From Silanimonas sp. (GTDB lineage: Bacteria > Pseudomonadota > Gammaproteobacteria > Xanthomonadales > Xanthomonadaceae): a stretch of DNA of 64,000 nt. The notes below the pieces were generated by a model that saw only the letters and a list, made by a program, of their open reading frames with translations, was not told where the DNA came from and made no database searches. The stretch is from the NCBI RefSeq assembly GCF_027531545.1, contig NZ_JAPZSC010000004.1:56552-120551 (forward strand). The letters are read 5' to 3'. Below are positions 10,430 to 19,460 of the stretch, piece after piece; position 1 is the stretch's first letter; every line of letters begins with the position of its first letter. The position numbers were made by a program, and so were the translations under genes.

Positions 10430-13400
10430 ATGCCCAACCCCACGCAGCGCCCGCCGTTCCTCTATCCCCCCGGCTCGGTGCTGATGCACTCGCCGCTCGA
10501 ACTGAAGAACGCCCAGATGTTCGGCTTCTGGGTGGAGGGCACGCTGGCCGCCCTGCAGGCCAGCGTCGACCAGACGCTCAACGTCTGCACGCAGGGCAAG
10601 ATGCAGTTCAAGGTGCTGACGCCCTTCGTCATGCTCACCTTCACCAACGTGGCGCATGCGAACAGCCAGTTCCCCGCCGACGCGGCGAAAGGCTGGGGCC
10701 AGGAGACCGACATCATCACCTGGGTGATGGTGGGCCAGGTGCCGACCGGCGGCACCGAGATCGAGCACGTCTACTTCTACCCGATGCACATCTGGGTCAA
10801 CGACGCGATGGCGTTGATCAACGGGCGCGAGCTGTTCGGTTACCCGAAATACGAGTGCACGTACACGATGCCCGCCGCGGTCGGCGACCCGCTCGCGTTC
10901 ACCCTCGCCGCCAAGGGCTTCCAGCCCTTCGCGCCGGGCACCGAACTCGCCCTGCATCCGCTGCTCGAGGTGAACGGCACCGGCGCGCCGCGGCCGATCG
11001 CCAGCTGGGTGCAGTGGCTGGAGGAGATGCTCACCTTCCTGCGCTCGCTGCCCGGCTTCTGGCAGTTCGGCGAAGGTGCGTGGGCGCAGCTGCTCGGCAT
11101 GCTGCATTCACCGAAGGTCGACCAGCTGTTCCTGAAGCAGTTCCCCGACTCCGCCGGCGAACGCGCGGTGTACCAGGCCATCGTCACCGCGCCGGCCGCC
11201 GTGCAGAAGGTGCACAGCGTGCATCTGTTCGACGACACGGCCACGTTGAACCTGCACGCCTTCGACAGCTTCCCGCTCGACCGCTCGCTGGGCTGGACGC
11301 TGGGCACGCAGCCGGCACTGATGCCCTTCGCCGTGAACTTCGATTTCGTCGTCAGCGCGGGCGAGGAGCTCGTCGACAACTCGGTGGTGAAGAAACAGAA
11401 GATCGCCATCCTCGGCGGTGGCGTTGGCGCGATGACGGCCGCCTTCTGGCTCACGAACCAACCGGACTGGACCAACCGCTACGAGATCGACGTCTACCAG
11501 ATGGGCTGGCGCCTCGGCGGCAAGGGCGCAAGCGGTCGCAACGCCGAGGTGGGCGAGCGCATCGAGGAGCACGGCCTGCACATCTGGTTCGGCTTCTACG
11601 ACAACGCCTTCGACGTGATGCAGCAGACCTATGCCGCGCTGGGCCGCCCGGCCGGCACGCCGCTGGCCACGTGGCAGGACGCGTTCAAGCCGCAGCAGTT
11701 CATCAGCCTCGCCGAATCGCTCGGCCCGCCGGGCCCGGACACGCGCAACGGGCCTTGGTCGATGTGGAACATCGACGTGCCGCTGAAGCCGGGGCAGCCG
11801 GGCCACCATTCCGAAGCCATCAGCCTGTGGTCGGCGCTCAGCACGCTGCTGGCGTGGATCCGCCAAGGCCTGTCCGACATTCGCGCGCAGCATGTGGCCG
11901 ATGCCAACCAGCACGGCTTCACCGCCGACGCCAACGGCGCCCACGCGTCGTGGCTGCACCGCTTGGCGGGTGAAGTCGAAGCCGACGTCGAACACCTCGC
12001 CGCCGACGTGCACCACGGGATTGCCGCGCTGGAACAGTTCATCGCCGCACTGCCCGAGGCCATCGAGCAGCACGACGCCGACGACCATGCGCTGCTTGGC
12101 GACGCCCTCCGCGGCCTGCGCGCCTGGCTCGGCGGGCTGGCCTCCGAGGCGATGGCGCAGAACGACGCGCTGCGCCGTCTCTTCATCATGGTGGACCTCG
12201 GCGCCACCTGCAGCATCGGCATGCTCGAGGACGCCGTGCTGAAGCGGGGCTTCCAGGCGATCAACGACATCGACTTCTACGCCTGGCTGACCAAGCACGG
12301 GGCGAATGCGCGCTGGACCGTCTACAGCGCACCGGTGCGCGGCTTCTACGACCTCGTGTTCGCCTACGAGAACGGTGATTTCAGCCGGCCGAACATCGAG
12401 GCCGGCACCATGCTGCGCGGCATGATGAAAGTGGCGATGTGCTACCACGGCGGCATCATGTTCAAGATGCAGGCCGGCATGGGCGACACCGTGTTCGGGC
12501 CGATCTTCGAGGTGCTCAAGCGTCGCGGCGTGCGCTTCCACTTCTTCCACAAGGTGCTCAGCCTGACGCCGGGCACGGCCGATGGCGCGAAGGTCGTGGA
12601 CCGCATCGAACTGCAGCAGCAGGTCACCGGCACGGAGGGCTACGCGCCCCTGCGCCCGGTGCAGGGCCTCGACTGCTGGCCGTCGACGCCGCGCTACGAG
12701 CTCCTCAATCCGGCGCAGGCCTCGCTGCTGCAGGCGAACCACATCAATCTCGAAAGCCACTGGTCGCCGTGGCCGCAGGTGTACGAAGCCCACTTCGGCC
12801 AGCCGCTGCCGCAGCGCACGCTGCAGCGCGGCGTCGATTTCGACCTCGTCGTGTATGGGCTGTCCGTCGCCAGCCTCGTCGACGTCGCCGCGTCGCTGCT
12901 GCCGCTCAGTGCCGGCCTCACGGCCTGCAGCAATGCGGTGCAGGCCGTCGCCACGCAGGCCTACCAGGTGTGGTCGAACAAGGACATCGCACAGCTCGGC
13001 TGGACGACGCTCTCGCCCAGCGGGCAGGAGCCGGTGCTCTCTGCCTTCAGCGAGCCGTATGACACCTGGGCGCCGATGGACCAGCTGCTCGTCCGCGAGC
13101 AATGGCCCGCCGGGCAGCAGCCGCGCAACGTCTCGTACTTCTGCTCCGCGATGCCCGTCGCTTCGTACCCGCCAAGCAGCGAGGCCGGCTTCCCCGCCGC
13201 GATCGCCACGCAGGCGAAGCAGAACGCCATCGCCCAGCTGGAGCAACGCATCGGCACCCTGTGGCCGAACGCGGTGGCGCCCACCGGCTTCGACTGGTCG
13301 GTGCTCGTCGATCTCCAGAACGGCACCGGCGCCGCGCGCTTCGACGGCCAGTACTGGCGCGGCAACGTCGATCCCTCCGAGCGCTACGTGCTCAGCGTGG

Positions 13401-13585
13401 TGAACAGCAGCCAGTACCGCCTGCGCGCCGACCAGTCCGGCTTCGGCAACCTGTTCCTCGCCGGCGACTGGCTGAAGACCGGCCTCGACGCGGGCTGCGT
13501 GGAGGCGGCGACGATGGGCGGCATGCAGGCGGCGCGCGCGATCTGCGGCTACCCGGCGGTGATCCGCGGCGAAGGCGGGTTCTAG
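10430..13585 (+). CDS. Acetoacetate decarboxylase-like / FAD-dependent oxidoreductase fusion
   Basis: This single frame of about 1050 aa (start taken at the first ATG, 10430; the frame is open further upstream) joins two parts. Residues ~1-300 resemble acetoacetate decarboxylase-like proteins (PPGSVLMHSPLELKNAQ, NGRELFGYPKYECTY). From about residue 325 comes a Rossmann dinucleotide fold (KIAILGGGVGAMTAAFWLT) with the EXH-like HGLHIWFGFYDN motif, as in amine-oxidase/phytoene-desaturase-like flavoproteins. The C-terminus holds the usual FAD-closing motif (GNLFLAGDWLKTGLDAGCVE). The next gene, an AraC-type regulator, begins at the base after the stop. The substrate is unknown; I infer a redox step on a lipid-like or aromatic compound. 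Confidence 0.8.
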   Translation: MPNPTQRPPFLYPPGSVLMHSPLELKNAQMFGFWVEGTLAALQASVDQTLNVCTQGKMQFKVLTPFVMLTFTNVAHANSQFPADAAKGWGQETDIITWVMVGQVPTGGTEIEHVYFYPMHIWVNDAMALINGRELFGYPKYECTYTMPAAVGDPLAFTLAAKGFQPFAPGTELALHPLLEVNGTGAPRPIASWVQWLEEMLTFLRSLPGFWQFGEGAWAQLLGMLHSPKVDQLFLKQFPDSAGERAVYQAIVTAPAAVQKVHSVHLFDDTATLNLHAFDSFPLDRSLGWTLGTQPALMPFAVNFDFVVSAGEELVDNSVVKKQKIAILGGGVGAMTAAFWLTNQPDWTNRYEIDVYQMGWRLGGKGASGRNAEVGERIEEHGLHIWFGFYDNAFDVMQQTYAALGRPAGTPLATWQDAFKPQQFISLAESLGPPGPDTRNGPWSMWNIDVPLKPGQPGHHSEAISLWSALSTLLAWIRQGLSDIRAQHVADANQHGFTADANGAHASWLHRLAGEVEADVEHLAADVHHGIAALEQFIAALPEAIEQHDADDHALLGDALRGLRAWLGGLASEAMAQNDALRRLFIMVDLGATCSIGMLEDAVLKRGFQAINDIDFYAWLTKHGANARWTVYSAPVRGFYDLVFAYENGDFSRPNIEAGTMLRGMMKVAMCYHGGIMFKMQAGMGDTVFGPIFEVLKRRGVRFHFFHKVLSLTPGTADGAKVVDRIELQQQVTGTEGYAPLRPVQGLDCWPSTPRYELLNPAQASLLQANHINLESHWSPWPQVYEAHFGQPLPQRTLQRGVDFDLVVYGLSVASLVDVAASLLPLSAGLTACSNAVQAVATQAYQVWSNKDIAQLGWTTLSPSGQEPVLSAFSEPYDTWAPMDQLLVREQWPAGQQPRNVSYFCSAMPVASYPPSSEAGFPAAIATQAKQNAIAQLEQRIGTLWPNAVAPTGFDWSVLVDLQNGTGAARFDGQYWRGNVDPSERYVLSVVNSSQYRLRADQSGFGNLFLAGDWLKTGLDAGCVEAATMGGMQAARAICGYPAVIRGEGGF

Positions 13586-14626
13586 GTGCTGCTGAGCGCA
13601 CTCGCCGGTGCCTGCACGGCCTTCGCCGCCTTGCTGGCGGTGGCCCTCGTCACCGCCCCCGCGCGGATGGCGATGCCCTGGAGCGCGCGCATCGGCGGGG
13701 CCGTGATGCTAGCCGGCCTCACGATGACGGCCTGGCAACACGTCGGCCTCGCCGCCCTCGGCGCGACCGACGCCCCGCCCTGGTCCTACGGGACCGGGCT
13801 GTTTGCTCAGAGCTGGGGCTTCTATGCGCTGCTGTCCGGCGTGCTGCAGCCGGCGGATCGCCGGCGCGGGCTGGTGATCACGGGCGGGGCACTCAGCGCC
13901 GCGCTGGCCGCGCTCGTGCCGCCGGCCTGGGCCATCCCGGTGTCCTTGACCCTGGGCACCGCCTACGCGCTGCACCTGGGGACCCTGGTCTATCGATTGC
14001 GCGCGACCCGGCGCTGGTTCCGCCTCGAGCTGCCGGTGGTGCTTGCCTTCGCGGTGATGGGGCTCGGGGTGGGCGTGGCCGGCGCGCTGACGCCAGCCGT
14101 CATCCCCTGGCACGCCTTCGCCCTCGCCTACTCGGTGCAGATCGCGGCCGGCTTCCTGCTGGTCTCGGCCCTGCTGCTGCTCGTGCCCGACCTTGCCACG
14201 AAGACGCAGGAGGCGGTCACCACCAGCTACGCGCAGAGCTCGCTGGGCCGGGTGGACGTGGCCGAGGCGGCGGAGCGCCTGCAGCGGCTGTTCGAGGACG
14301 AGCACCTCTACCGCGACGAGGACCTCGGGCTCGCCAAGCTGGCCCGTCGGGTCGAGCTCAGCCCGCACCAGCTCTCCGAGCTGCTCAACGTCCGCTTCGG
14401 GGAGAGCTTCTCGAAGTTCGTCCGGCGGCACCGCGTGGCGGCGGCCAGCCGGATGCTGGTCGACGAACCGCGAGCCTCGGTGCTGTCGGTCGGGCTGTCG
14501 GTCGGTTTCGGCTCGCAGTCGACGTTCTACGCCGCCTTCAAGGAGGAAACCGGCCTCGTGCCGGGCGAGTTCCGCCGCCGGAATCTCCCATCCGATCATT
14601 CCGGAAACGCCCAAGTCATTGATTGA
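13586..14626 (+). CDS. Membrane-anchored AraC-family transcriptional regulator
   Basis: The GTG start at 13586 immediately follows the TAG of the fusion gene, which implies translational coupling. Residues ~1-200 are hydrophobic with about six or seven predicted membrane helices. The last ~110 residues are a double helix-turn-helix of the AraC/XylS type (LARRVELSPHQLSELLN, then SVLSVGLSVGFGSQSTFYAAF). Regulators of this layout are thought to sense a signal at or in the membrane. Its likeliest target is its own operon or the following small membrane genes, given the short repeats at its 3' end. Confidence 0.88.
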   Translation: MLLSALAGACTAFAALLAVALVTAPARMAMPWSARIGGAVMLAGLTMTAWQHVGLAALGATDAPPWSYGTGLFAQSWGFYALLSGVLQPADRRRGLVITGGALSAALAALVPPAWAIPVSLTLGTAYALHLGTLVYRLRATRRWFRLELPVVLAFAVMGLGVGVAGALTPAVIPWHAFALAYSVQIAAGFLLVSALLLLVPDLATKTQEAVTTSYAQSSLGRVDVAEAAERLQRLFEDEHLYRDEDLGLAKLARRVELSPHQLSELLNVRFGESFSKFVRRHRVAAASRMLVDEPRASVLSVGLSVGFGSQSTFYAAFKEETGLVPGEFRRRNLPSDHSGNAQVID

Positions 14627-14670
14627 ACAGGGCTGAGGCCGCGACCTGTTCCGCGGCGATCATTCCGGAA
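14593..14670. repeat. Pair of 14-bp direct repeats flanking the AraC gene end
   Basis: The sequence cgatcattccggaa occurs at 14593-14606 (inside the last codons of the AraC-type gene) and again at 14657-14670 (upstream of the next gene), 64 bp apart. Same-orientation repeats near an AraC gene are the usual form of AraC operators. A regulatory role is inference only. Confidence 0.4.
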
Positions 14671-14725
14671 GCGGGCCCCGCGGGGCGACGCCATCGTGGC
14701 GTCGAACCCACTGCGGAGACCCGCC

Positions 14726-15154
14726 ATGTACGCCACCACCCCCGTCCCGACCGCCGAAGACGTGCTGCTCGTCCACGCCGTCTACGGCCTCTACCTGCTG
14801 ATCTCGATCGCCCTCACCGTCTGGGTGGCACGGGTGCTTTCGGGTACTGGCGAGACCTTCCTTGTGCGCTGCTTCGGCCACGACGAAGACCTGGCCCGCT
14901 CGACCAACCGGCTGCTCGTCATCGGCTTCTACCTGGTGAACCTCGGCTTCATCTGCCTGCGCCTGGGGAACTGGACGCCGGCCGCGGACCAGCTGGTGGG
15001 CGAACTCGGCGTGCGCATCGGCGTGACCCTGCTGGTGCTCGGCGGCATGCACTTCTTCAACATGCTGATGATCGCCCGCATGGGCCGGACGATCCGCGGC
15101 TGGATCGCCGACTACGGCCCCGAAGCGAACGAGCCGCCGGCGATTCCGCGCTGA
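14726..15154 (+). CDS. Small multi-pass membrane protein, function unknown
   Basis: The 142-aa product has about three hydrophobic segments (HAVYGLYLLISIALTVWVA, LLVIGFYLVNLGFICLRL, IGVTLLVLGGMHFFNMLMIA) and a short polar tail rich in Glu and Pro. I prefer the ATG at 14726 because ggag lies just upstream and the alternative upstream start adds a non-conserved-looking Arg-rich stretch. I do not recognise the family. It lies between an AraC-type regulator and another small membrane protein, whose start is 2 bp after its stop, so these two are likely co-transcribed. Confidence 0.75.
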   Translation: MYATTPVPTAEDVLLVHAVYGLYLLISIALTVWVARVLSGTGETFLVRCFGHDEDLARSTNRLLVIGFYLVNLGFICLRLGNWTPAADQLVGELGVRIGVTLLVLGGMHFFNMLMIARMGRTIRGWIADYGPEANEPPAIPR

Positions 15155-15156
15155 GG

Positions 15157-15621
15157 ATGTCGGCCATGAAGTTCGCTCTCGCCACGCTCACCGCGATCGC
15201 CGTGCAGCCGCTGTGGTTGTTCGTTTGGCTTAGCGTGCCCAGCCTGCTGGGGGGCGGCTCGATGCCGCCCCTTTCCGACGTGGCTGGGATCGCCCTGTTG
15301 ACCGCCCTCGTCGCGACACCGTTCGTGCTGCTGATCGGGCTTCCGTCGGGCCTGATCCTCCAAGGCGCCCATCGACGCGGGCGCTGGCTGGCGATGATCG
15401 GCTTCATCGCCGCGGCCCTGCCGGCCAGCGGGGGCGTCCTTTGGGGCGACGACCTGTCGCTCCACGAACCCGAGGCCCTCCTGCCGATGCTCGTCCTGGG
15501 ATCGCATGGCCTCGCTGGGGCGCTCGTCTTCCATGCCGTGCTGCGCGGATTCGAGCGTGATGCGGCAGGCGTCCACTTGGCACAGGTGCGCCGCCACAGA
15601 CCCGGAGCACGACAGGGTTGA
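15157..15621 (+). CDS. Small membrane protein, function unknown
   Basis: This frame of about 154 aa starts 2 bp after the previous stop (ATG 15157; ATG 15166 is an alternative). It has three to four hydrophobic segments (LATLTAIAVQPLWLFVWLSV, VAGIALLTALVATPFVLLIG, WLAMIGFIAAALPASG) and a basic C-terminal tail. I recognise no domain. Close spacing suggests it is made with its upstream neighbour. It ends 52 bp before the convergent BNR-lipoprotein gene. Confidence 0.6.
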   Translation: MSAMKFALATLTAIAVQPLWLFVWLSVPSLLGGGSMPPLSDVAGIALLTALVATPFVLLIGLPSGLILQGAHRRGRWLAMIGFIAAALPASGGVLWGDDLSLHEPEALLPMLVLGSHGLAGALVFHAVLRGFERDAAGVHLAQVRRHRPGARQG

Positions 15622-15673
15622 GGCTCAGAACGCTTCGTCGATGATGGGCCGCCCATGCGACCGCATGTCGCCG

Positions 15674-17035
15674 TCAGTGACGGAGTCGACGCACCTGCAC
15701 GGTGCCGACGCGAGCGTCGGGGCCTTCCGCGCCCTTGGGTTCGGTCCAGACGACGATGGCTTCGCGGCCGAGGCTGGCCACGCGCGGCATGCCGGTACCG
15801 CGGCCGGGCGGCAGCAGGGCGAGGTCGCGCGTCACGGTTGGCTGCAGGTCAGCATCGAGCACGGCCGCACGGAGGGCGGTGGCCCGCTCGGCGCCGGCCC
15901 CCAGCCAGACCGCGAGCCACGCCGTGTCGCCCCACGAGGCAAGATCGGGGCGGCCAAGCACCCCGTCGCCGCCCTCGAGCACGCGCGCACCCATCGTGCC
16001 GCTGATCGCCGCCGCTTTCACTTCGAGGGGGCCGCTGGCCATCGTCGGCCAGACCGAGACCACCGCGTCGCCACTGGCTGCAAGCGCCGGGCCGTTGACC
16101 GGGCAGGCCTCGATGCGCCAACCGTCGGTGCGGACCGCGCCCTCGAGGCGCCAGCGCCCGTCGCGGTAGTGCGCCGCGTGCACGTCGCGGATTTCGTCCT
16201 CGCTGCGATCGCGGTACACCAGCATGGCCTCGTCGTCGCGGCGCACGAGGTCGGTCGGGCAGCAGGAACAGACCCGCCCATCGACCTCCTGTTCATGGCG
16301 CAGCACGAAATCCCGGCCGATCTCGGCCGAGCGCAGGCTCATCGGGCCTTCCGCATGGGCGTGGCCGCCGCTCGCGGCGCCATGCGCGTCGTGCCCTGCC
16401 GCCGGCGCCGGCGGCAGGGTGTTACGCCCGTCGAGCCACGCCAGCAACACGCGGTCGCCGCCCATCGGCACCATCGAGACGAAGCCGTGCTCGGTGGGCG
16501 TGCGGTCGTCGTGCGGGGTGATGGGCGCGCTCCACGTACGGCCTTCGTCCTCGGAGCGGACGAGCCGGATGTCGTAGGCGTAGGTCGATGCGCCGGTCTT
16601 CTGCAGGTAGTAGGTCCACCAGTCGCCGTTGTCGGCGACCACGACGGAGGGGAAATCCGCCCAGTTGACGAACCAGTCGCAGCCGCGGGCGACATCGCGC
16701 GGCTCGCCGACGTCGCCACCCGCGGGCAGCACGGCCGTGCGCAGCACCGCACAGCCTTCGGCGTCGCGCTCCTGCCAGATCAGCACGAAGCGCGCCCCCG
16801 CCGGATCGGCGACGACGCTCGGCTGCGCCGCAGGACGATCCAGCTCGAAGGCCACGCGCTGCACGTCGAGCATTGGCGCGGCCACGGCGTTCGGCATGGA
16901 CGATGCCGAAGGCTCGCCGGGCGCGGCGCCGCAGCCGGCCAGTGCCGCCAGCGACGCGAGGACCACGAGGCCGCTCGCGTGCCTGGGACGCCGGGCCCGG
17001 CTCAGAAGCGACGCTGCCACACCACCTCGAACCAT
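15674..17035 (-). CDS. BNR/sialidase-fold lipoprotein next to a TonB receptor
   Basis: The 453-aa product begins with a long n-region and a lipoprotein signal ending in the lipobox LAALAGC, so it is probably lipid-anchored in the periplasm or outer membrane. The rest resembles BNR/sialidase-like beta propellers (SEDEGRTWSAP-type Asp boxes). A notable Cys cluster, CSCCPTD, lies near residue 255. The start chosen overlaps the 3' end of the upstream TonB-receptor gene by 34 bp, so the two are likely one operon. Despite the fold, sialidase activity should not be assumed; the cysteine cluster suggests metal or redox chemistry instead. Confidence 0.75.
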   Translation of the reverse strand: MVRGGVAASLLSRARRPRHASGLVVLASLAALAGCGAAPGEPSASSMPNAVAAPMLDVQRVAFELDRPAAQPSVVADPAGARFVLIWQERDAEGCAVLRTAVLPAGGDVGEPRDVARGCDWFVNWADFPSVVVADNGDWWTYYLQKTGASTYAYDIRLVRSEDEGRTWSAPITPHDDRTPTEHGFVSMVPMGGDRVLLAWLDGRNTLPPAPAAGHDAHGAASGGHAHAEGPMSLRSAEIGRDFVLRHEQEVDGRVCSCCPTDLVRRDDEAMLVYRDRSEDEIRDVHAAHYRDGRWRLEGAVRTDGWRIEACPVNGPALAASGDAVVSVWPTMASGPLEVKAAAISGTMGARVLEGGDGVLGRPDLASWGDTAWLAVWLGAGAERATALRAAVLDADLQPTVTRDLALLPPGRGTGMPRVASLGREAIVVWTEPKGAEGPDARVGTVQVRRLRH

Positions 17036-19125
17036 CGCGGCTCTCCGACCATCACCTGGTTGCCGGCATTGTAGGCGGTGGTGGCGTAGGCCTTGTCGGC
17101 CACGTTGCGGACGCGCAGGCCGACGTCGCCCCAGCCCGTGCGCCAGTTCGCATTGAGGTCCAGCGTGGCGTAGCCAGCGAGCCACTGCGTGTTGGCGGTG
17201 TTCGCCGGGCGGCGACCGACGGCACGCAGGCCGGCGGCAACGCTGAAGGCGTCCGTCGCCTGCCAACGCAGCCACGTGGTGGCGAGGCGCTCCGGCACGT
17301 TCACCGGCACGTTGCCGCGACGGCTCACCAGACCCGTGCCCACGCGCTCGTCGAAGCGTCCGAAGGCGGCATCGAGCACGGCGGCGCTGCCTTCCAGGGT
17401 CCAGGCCTCGGCGAGCGGCAGGCGCACCGACACCTCGAGGCCGCGCGCGCCCTGCGCGCCGATCTGCTGGAACAGGTTCGGGTCGGCGGGGTCGCGCGAC
17501 AGGATGTTCGTGCGCTCGATGTCGTAGAACGCCAGCGTCCAGTCACCGCGGCCCAGGCGCTGCTTCAGGCCCAGCTCCCACTGGCGGGCGTCGGTCAGGT
17601 CGAAGCGCGCATTGGCCAGCCCCAGCGTGGTGATCTGCGCCGGCGGCTCCGAGCCGCTGGCCCAGCTGGCGTAGACCATGCCGTCCGCGCCCAGCGCGCG
17701 GGTGACGCCGAGGCGCGCGCCGTTGCTGACGTAGCGGCGGTCGAAGCGCACGCCGGAAACGACGTTCAGCGATTCGACCTCGGTGCGGTCGTGGCGCCAG
17801 CCGCTGATCACGCGCCAGCCCGGCGCGACGTCGAGGCGGCTTTCCAGCCAGCCGGCGCGCTGCGCGATGTCAGTCGCGGTGCGCGGCAGGAAGGGGTCGA
17901 GGTTGACGAAGGCGCCGCGGCTCGACGGGAACAGCGGCACCACATCGGTGAAACGGAAAGGGCTGTTGCTGGCGCGGTCGTGGTCGTTGCGGTCGGTCTG
18001 CACGCCGAACGCGAGCTGGTGCGGCAGGCCGAACAACGAGTGCGTCCACGCGCCTTCGGCCAGCGCGCCGCGCAGGGCTTGGTCGTGCGTGGTGGCGAGG
18101 TAGTCCGCCCGGCGCACCGTGGCGGTGGCGGGCTGGTAAGTGTAGGCCTCGGTGTTGCGCCAGCGACGCAGCTCATCGTTGTGGAAGGCCACGACGCGGC
18201 CGCGGAAGGCGCGGGAGGGCGTCCACTCCAGACGGGCGCGCGTCCAGCGGGCATCCATGTCGAGGACGTCGTCGACGATGTTGAAGTTGGCCTCGCGCAG
18301 GCGCTCGTCGAAGCGGCCGTCCACCAGCGGCGTACCGAAGTAGCCCTCCGCATCGTCGCGCCAGCGGTCGATGGCGAGGCTGGCCAGCAGCGTCTCGCCC
18401 AGCGGCACGGCGACTTCGGCCGTGACGTGGCGGAACAGGAAGGAGGTGTCCTGCGCATAGCCGTAGGAGCCGCGCTCGTCCGAGGCTTGGTAGGTCGCAT
18501 CGACGCGGTAGCGCACGGCGTCGTTGCCGATCGCGCCGCCGAGGCCCGCGCCCAGCGTCCACGTGCCGTAGCGGCCGAAGCCGGCGTAGGCGCGCGTGTC
18601 GTCCACGCCGTCGGCGCGCTGCGGCACGAGGTTGATCGCGCCACCCACCGCGCCCTGCCCCGCGGCCAAACCCGCCGGACCGCGCAGCACTTCGACCTGC
18701 GCGTAGTTCAGCGTGCTGCGCGGCGCGATCTGCCAGCCCGGATAGCGGATGCCGTCGAACAGCACCGGGCTATTGAACACGCCGGCGAAGCCGCGGCCGC
18801 TGACGTTGAGGGTGCCGAAGCTGTAGTAGCCGACCACGCCCGGCGCGTTGTCGAGCGCTTCGACCGTCGTGCTCTCGAGGCGCTGGCGCAACGCGTCCTG
18901 GTCGATCACGTCGACCGAGGCCGGCATTTCGCCAACCGCGAGGTCGAGGCGCGAGCCGGCCCTGGCGCGCCGCTCCAGCCGCGTCGGCGCGGAGGCGGTG
19001 ACTTCGACGGCGTCGAGGCGGGTGGCGTCCTGCGATGTCGACGGGGACGGCAGCGGCGCGGTGGCGGCGTGGACGTTCGGCGCTGCAAGCGCCAGGGCGA
19101 TGGCAAGGGGGAGAGGAGCGCGCAT
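17002..19125 (-). CDS. TonB-dependent (siderophore-type) receptor
   Basis: The 707-aa product has a signal peptide (MRAPLPLAIALALAAPNVHA), a TonB-box-like LDAVEVTA, a plug domain (MPASVDVIDQDALRQRL, then LRGPAGLAAGQGAVGGAINL) and a 22-strand-type barrel ending in an aromatic residue (FEVVWQRRF). The plug motifs are closest to ferric-siderophore receptors of the FhuE/FpvA group, but the ligand is not determined. I see no obvious Fur box in the 160 bp upstream. The BNR lipoprotein overlaps its 3' end, suggesting an accessory surface or periplasmic partner. Confidence 0.9.
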   Translation of the reverse strand: MRAPLPLAIALALAAPNVHAATAPLPSPSTSQDATRLDAVEVTASAPTRLERRARAGSRLDLAVGEMPASVDVIDQDALRQRLESTTVEALDNAPGVVGYYSFGTLNVSGRGFAGVFNSPVLFDGIRYPGWQIAPRSTLNYAQVEVLRGPAGLAAGQGAVGGAINLVPQRADGVDDTRAYAGFGRYGTWTLGAGLGGAIGNDAVRYRVDATYQASDERGSYGYAQDTSFLFRHVTAEVAVPLGETLLASLAIDRWRDDAEGYFGTPLVDGRFDERLREANFNIVDDVLDMDARWTRARLEWTPSRAFRGRVVAFHNDELRRWRNTEAYTYQPATATVRRADYLATTHDQALRGALAEGAWTHSLFGLPHQLAFGVQTDRNDHDRASNSPFRFTDVVPLFPSSRGAFVNLDPFLPRTATDIAQRAGWLESRLDVAPGWRVISGWRHDRTEVESLNVVSGVRFDRRYVSNGARLGVTRALGADGMVYASWASGSEPPAQITTLGLANARFDLTDARQWELGLKQRLGRGDWTLAFYDIERTNILSRDPADPNLFQQIGAQGARGLEVSVRLPLAEAWTLEGSAAVLDAAFGRFDERVGTGLVSRRGNVPVNVPERLATTWLRWQATDAFSVAAGLRAVGRRPANTANTQWLAGYATLDLNANWRTGWGDVGLRVRNVADKAYATTAYNAGNQVMVGEPRWFEVVWQRRF

Positions 19126-19286
19126 GGAGGGATCGGGACGGAAACGAGGCCGCGAATGATGGCGAAGCGCGCCGGCTGCGGCGATGCGACCGTTTGTCGC
19201 AGGCAGGCGACCCGCACCCCTCGGTCACATGGCCGGGATGTGCCGAAGCGGAGAGTAGGCAGCCCCGCCCCCGCACACCCCGCCCC

Positions 19287-19433
19287 ATGCTTTGGCCCTT
19301 GCTCGCCTTCACCGCCCTGATCGTCGTCGCCTGGATCGCCGTGCTCGTCTGGCTGTCGCGCGGCTTCCGGCGGGGATGGCTGCTGCGGGACGAGGCGCCA
19401 CCGACGCCGCCGAGGCGCGATCTCAAACTTTGA
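19287..19433 (+). CDS. 48-aa single-helix membrane protein
   Basis: The frame from ATG 19287 encodes one hydrophobic helix (LLAFTALIVVAWIAVLVWLS) followed by a basic, Pro-rich cytoplasmic-looking tail (FRRGWLLRDEAPPTPPRRD). It is divergent from the TonB receptor and ends 27 bp before the convergent nrdB stop. A helix followed by Arg residues and a short tail is typical of real small membrane proteins, but the length and lack of a recognised family keep confidence moderate. Confidence 0.45.
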   Translation: MLWPLLAFTALIVVAWIAVLVWLSRGFRRGWLLRDEAPPTPPRRDLKL

Positions 19434-19460
19434 GCGTTGCGCGTTCGGCGGCGGCCTCCC

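Noticed and set aside
11108..13246. Minus-strand frame of about 710 codons opposite the ADC/FAD fusion
   Set aside because: The plus strand has clear FAD motifs; the antisense translation is rich in Arg/Ala/Val/His repeats without structure.
19126..19286. Possible Fur box ahead of the TonB receptor
   Set aside because: No AT-rich 19-bp palindrome resembling the Fur consensus is visible in this gap, so iron control cannot be claimed.
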